Origin: Pseudaestuariivita sp.
GTDB taxonomy: Bacteria > Pseudomonadota > Alphaproteobacteria > Rhodobacterales > Rhodobacteraceae
Length of the DNA: 6,667 nt
NCBI GenBank assembly: GCA_020629995.1
Contig: JAHDCH010000145.1
Location: 1 to 6,667, forward strand
Direction of reading: 5' to 3'
In this document: positions 5,869-6,667 of the stretch, piece by piece
Layout of the letters: each line of letters starts with the position of its first letter
Position numbering within the stretch: position 1 is the stretch's first letter
The notes under the pieces: generated by a model
Told to the model about the DNA's origin: nothing
Seen by the model: only the letters and a program-made list of their open reading frames with translations
The model's database searches: none
Made by a program: the position numbers and the translations under genes

Positions 5869-6667
5869 ATGGCCCTGCCCACCCACGCCTCCACCCTCGA
5901 ACGCGTCTGGCACCGCACCTACCAGGTGATCTGTGCTCTGATCTTCCTGTTCCTGATCGCGCCGATCCTGATCGTGATCCCTCTGTCGTTCAACGCCGAG
6001 CCCTACTTCACCTTCACCGAAGGCATGCTCAAACTGGATCCCGACGCCTATTCCACCCGCTGGTACGACCTGCTGCTGACCTTTGGCATGCAGGCCCCCG
6101 AGGCGCCCCGCGATGGCTCCTGGTGGTCAGATGCCTGGGAGAATGCCCAGTGGATCAACGCCGCCAAGAACTCGGTCATCATCGGCTTCTTCTCGACGCT
6201 GGTGGCCACCGCTCTTGGCACCCTCGCCGCGCTTGGCCTGTCTCGCCCCGAAATGCCGTTTCGCCGCGCGATCATGGCTGTGCTGATCTCGCCCATGATC
6301 GTGCCGATCATCATCACCGCTACGGGGCTGTTCTTCTTCTATTCGGCCACGGGCCTCGCCAATTCCTATGTTGGCATCATCCTCGCCCACGCCACCCTTG
6401 GCATTCCGTTCGTGATCATCACCGTGACCGCCACTCTGGTCGGCTTTGACCATTCGCTGACCCGTGCCGCCGCGTCGCTTGGCGCTTCGCCGTCCAAGAC
6501 GTTCTTCTCGATCACCCTTCCGCTGATCCTTCCCGGCGTGATCTCGGGCGCGCTGTTTGCCTTTGTGACGTCGTTTGACGAGGTCGTTGTCGTGCTTTTC
6601 ATCGCCGCGCATGATCAGCAGACGATCCCGCGCCAGATGTGGAACGGCATCCGCGAACAGATCAGCC
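5869..6667 (+). CDS. ABC transporter permease, PotC/PotI-like (3' end beyond the window)
   Basis: The first 266 codons are present and the frame is still open at the window end. PotC-type proteins run about 260-280 residues, but this one has an enlarged loop, so a few tens of residues are probably missing. Membrane segments are visible at about 18-40, 101-124, 132-157, 165-190 and 222-246. The EAA motif lies at about 199-223 (TRAAASLGASPSKTFFSITLPLILPG) with G205. The first periplasmic loop (about 41-98) is longer than usual and rich in tryptophan and acidic residues around SWWSDAWENAQW. The conserved FAFVTSFDEVVVVLFI segment is characteristic of this permease subgroup. It forms the translocation pore with the upstream permease. 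The ribosome binding site is weak (GGAA at 5858-5861, 7 nt from the ATG), but no other in-frame start exists between the upstream stop and 5869. Confidence 0.92.
   Translation, partial: MALPTHASTLERVWHRTYQVICALIFLFLIAPILIVIPLSFNAEPYFTFTEGMLKLDPDAYSTRWYDLLLTFGMQAPEAPRDGSWWSDAWENAQWINAAKNSVIIGFFSTLVATALGTLAALGLSRPEMPFRRAIMAVLISPMIVPIIITATGLFFFYSATGLANSYVGIILAHATLGIPFVIITVTATLVGFDHSLTRAAASLGASPSKTFFSITLPLILPGVISGALFAFVTSFDEVVVVLFIAAHDQQTIPRQMWNGIREQIS

Noticed and set aside
3177..5918. A 913-codon open reading frame on the minus strand covering the binding protein and first permease
   Set aside because: It is antisense to two well-supported genes and its product is low-complexity, rich in H, R, G, D and Q, as expected from the complement of GC-biased codons. 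It has no recognisable domain. Long antisense frames are common in high-GC genomes.
1..6667. CRISPR arrays, insertion sequences, phage genes, tRNA or rRNA genes
   Set aside because: No regularly spaced repeats, transposase motifs, terminal inverted repeats flanking a gene, or cloverleaf-like sequences were found. The only strong palindromes are short intercistronic hairpins.

Overview
The window is high-GC DNA with strong G/C third-position bias and AGGAGG-type ribosome binding sites. It reads as an alphaproteobacterium, most likely a Rhodobacterales (Roseobacter-group) organism. The best pointer is the aminotransferase, which from memory closely resembles the structurally characterised omega-transaminase of Ruegeria pomeroyi (PDB 3HMU). 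No alignment was run, so genus-level assignment is not justified. All convincing genes lie on the + strand and are colinear.

Layout: (1) 39-503, a small DUF2867-family protein of unknown function. (2) 547-1926, a class III PLP-dependent omega-aminotransferase of the putrescine/amine:pyruvate type. (3) 1927-2134, a non-coding gap with a very GC-rich inverted-repeat region, then a less GC-rich stretch with AATTG repeats and a possible promoter. (4) 2135-3226, a PotA-like ABC ATPase with a GTG start. (5) 3327-4403, a PotD-like periplasmic binding protein with a Sec signal peptide, bracketed by intercistronic hairpins. (6) 4497-5804, a PotB/PotH-like permease with an unusually large first periplasmic loop. 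(7) 5869-6667+, a PotC/PotI-like permease cut by the window end. A perfect 13-bp hairpin sits between the two permease genes.

Together the genes form an amine uptake-and-catabolism module. The binding protein captures a polyamine-like or omega-amino substrate, the two permeases and the ATPase import it, and the transaminase removes its primary amino group, probably onto pyruvate. Putrescine is the conventional guess. GABA, beta-alanine or other omega-amines are equally compatible, because PotD-like binding proteins are known to have diversified in ligand.

No mobile element, CRISPR array, tRNA or rRNA was seen. The window is mainly an ordinary metabolic/transport locus. The points worth a second look are the enlarged first periplasmic loops in both permeases, the series of intercistronic hairpins (especially the AT-rich 13-bp palindrome), and the DUF2867 gene at the head of the cluster.
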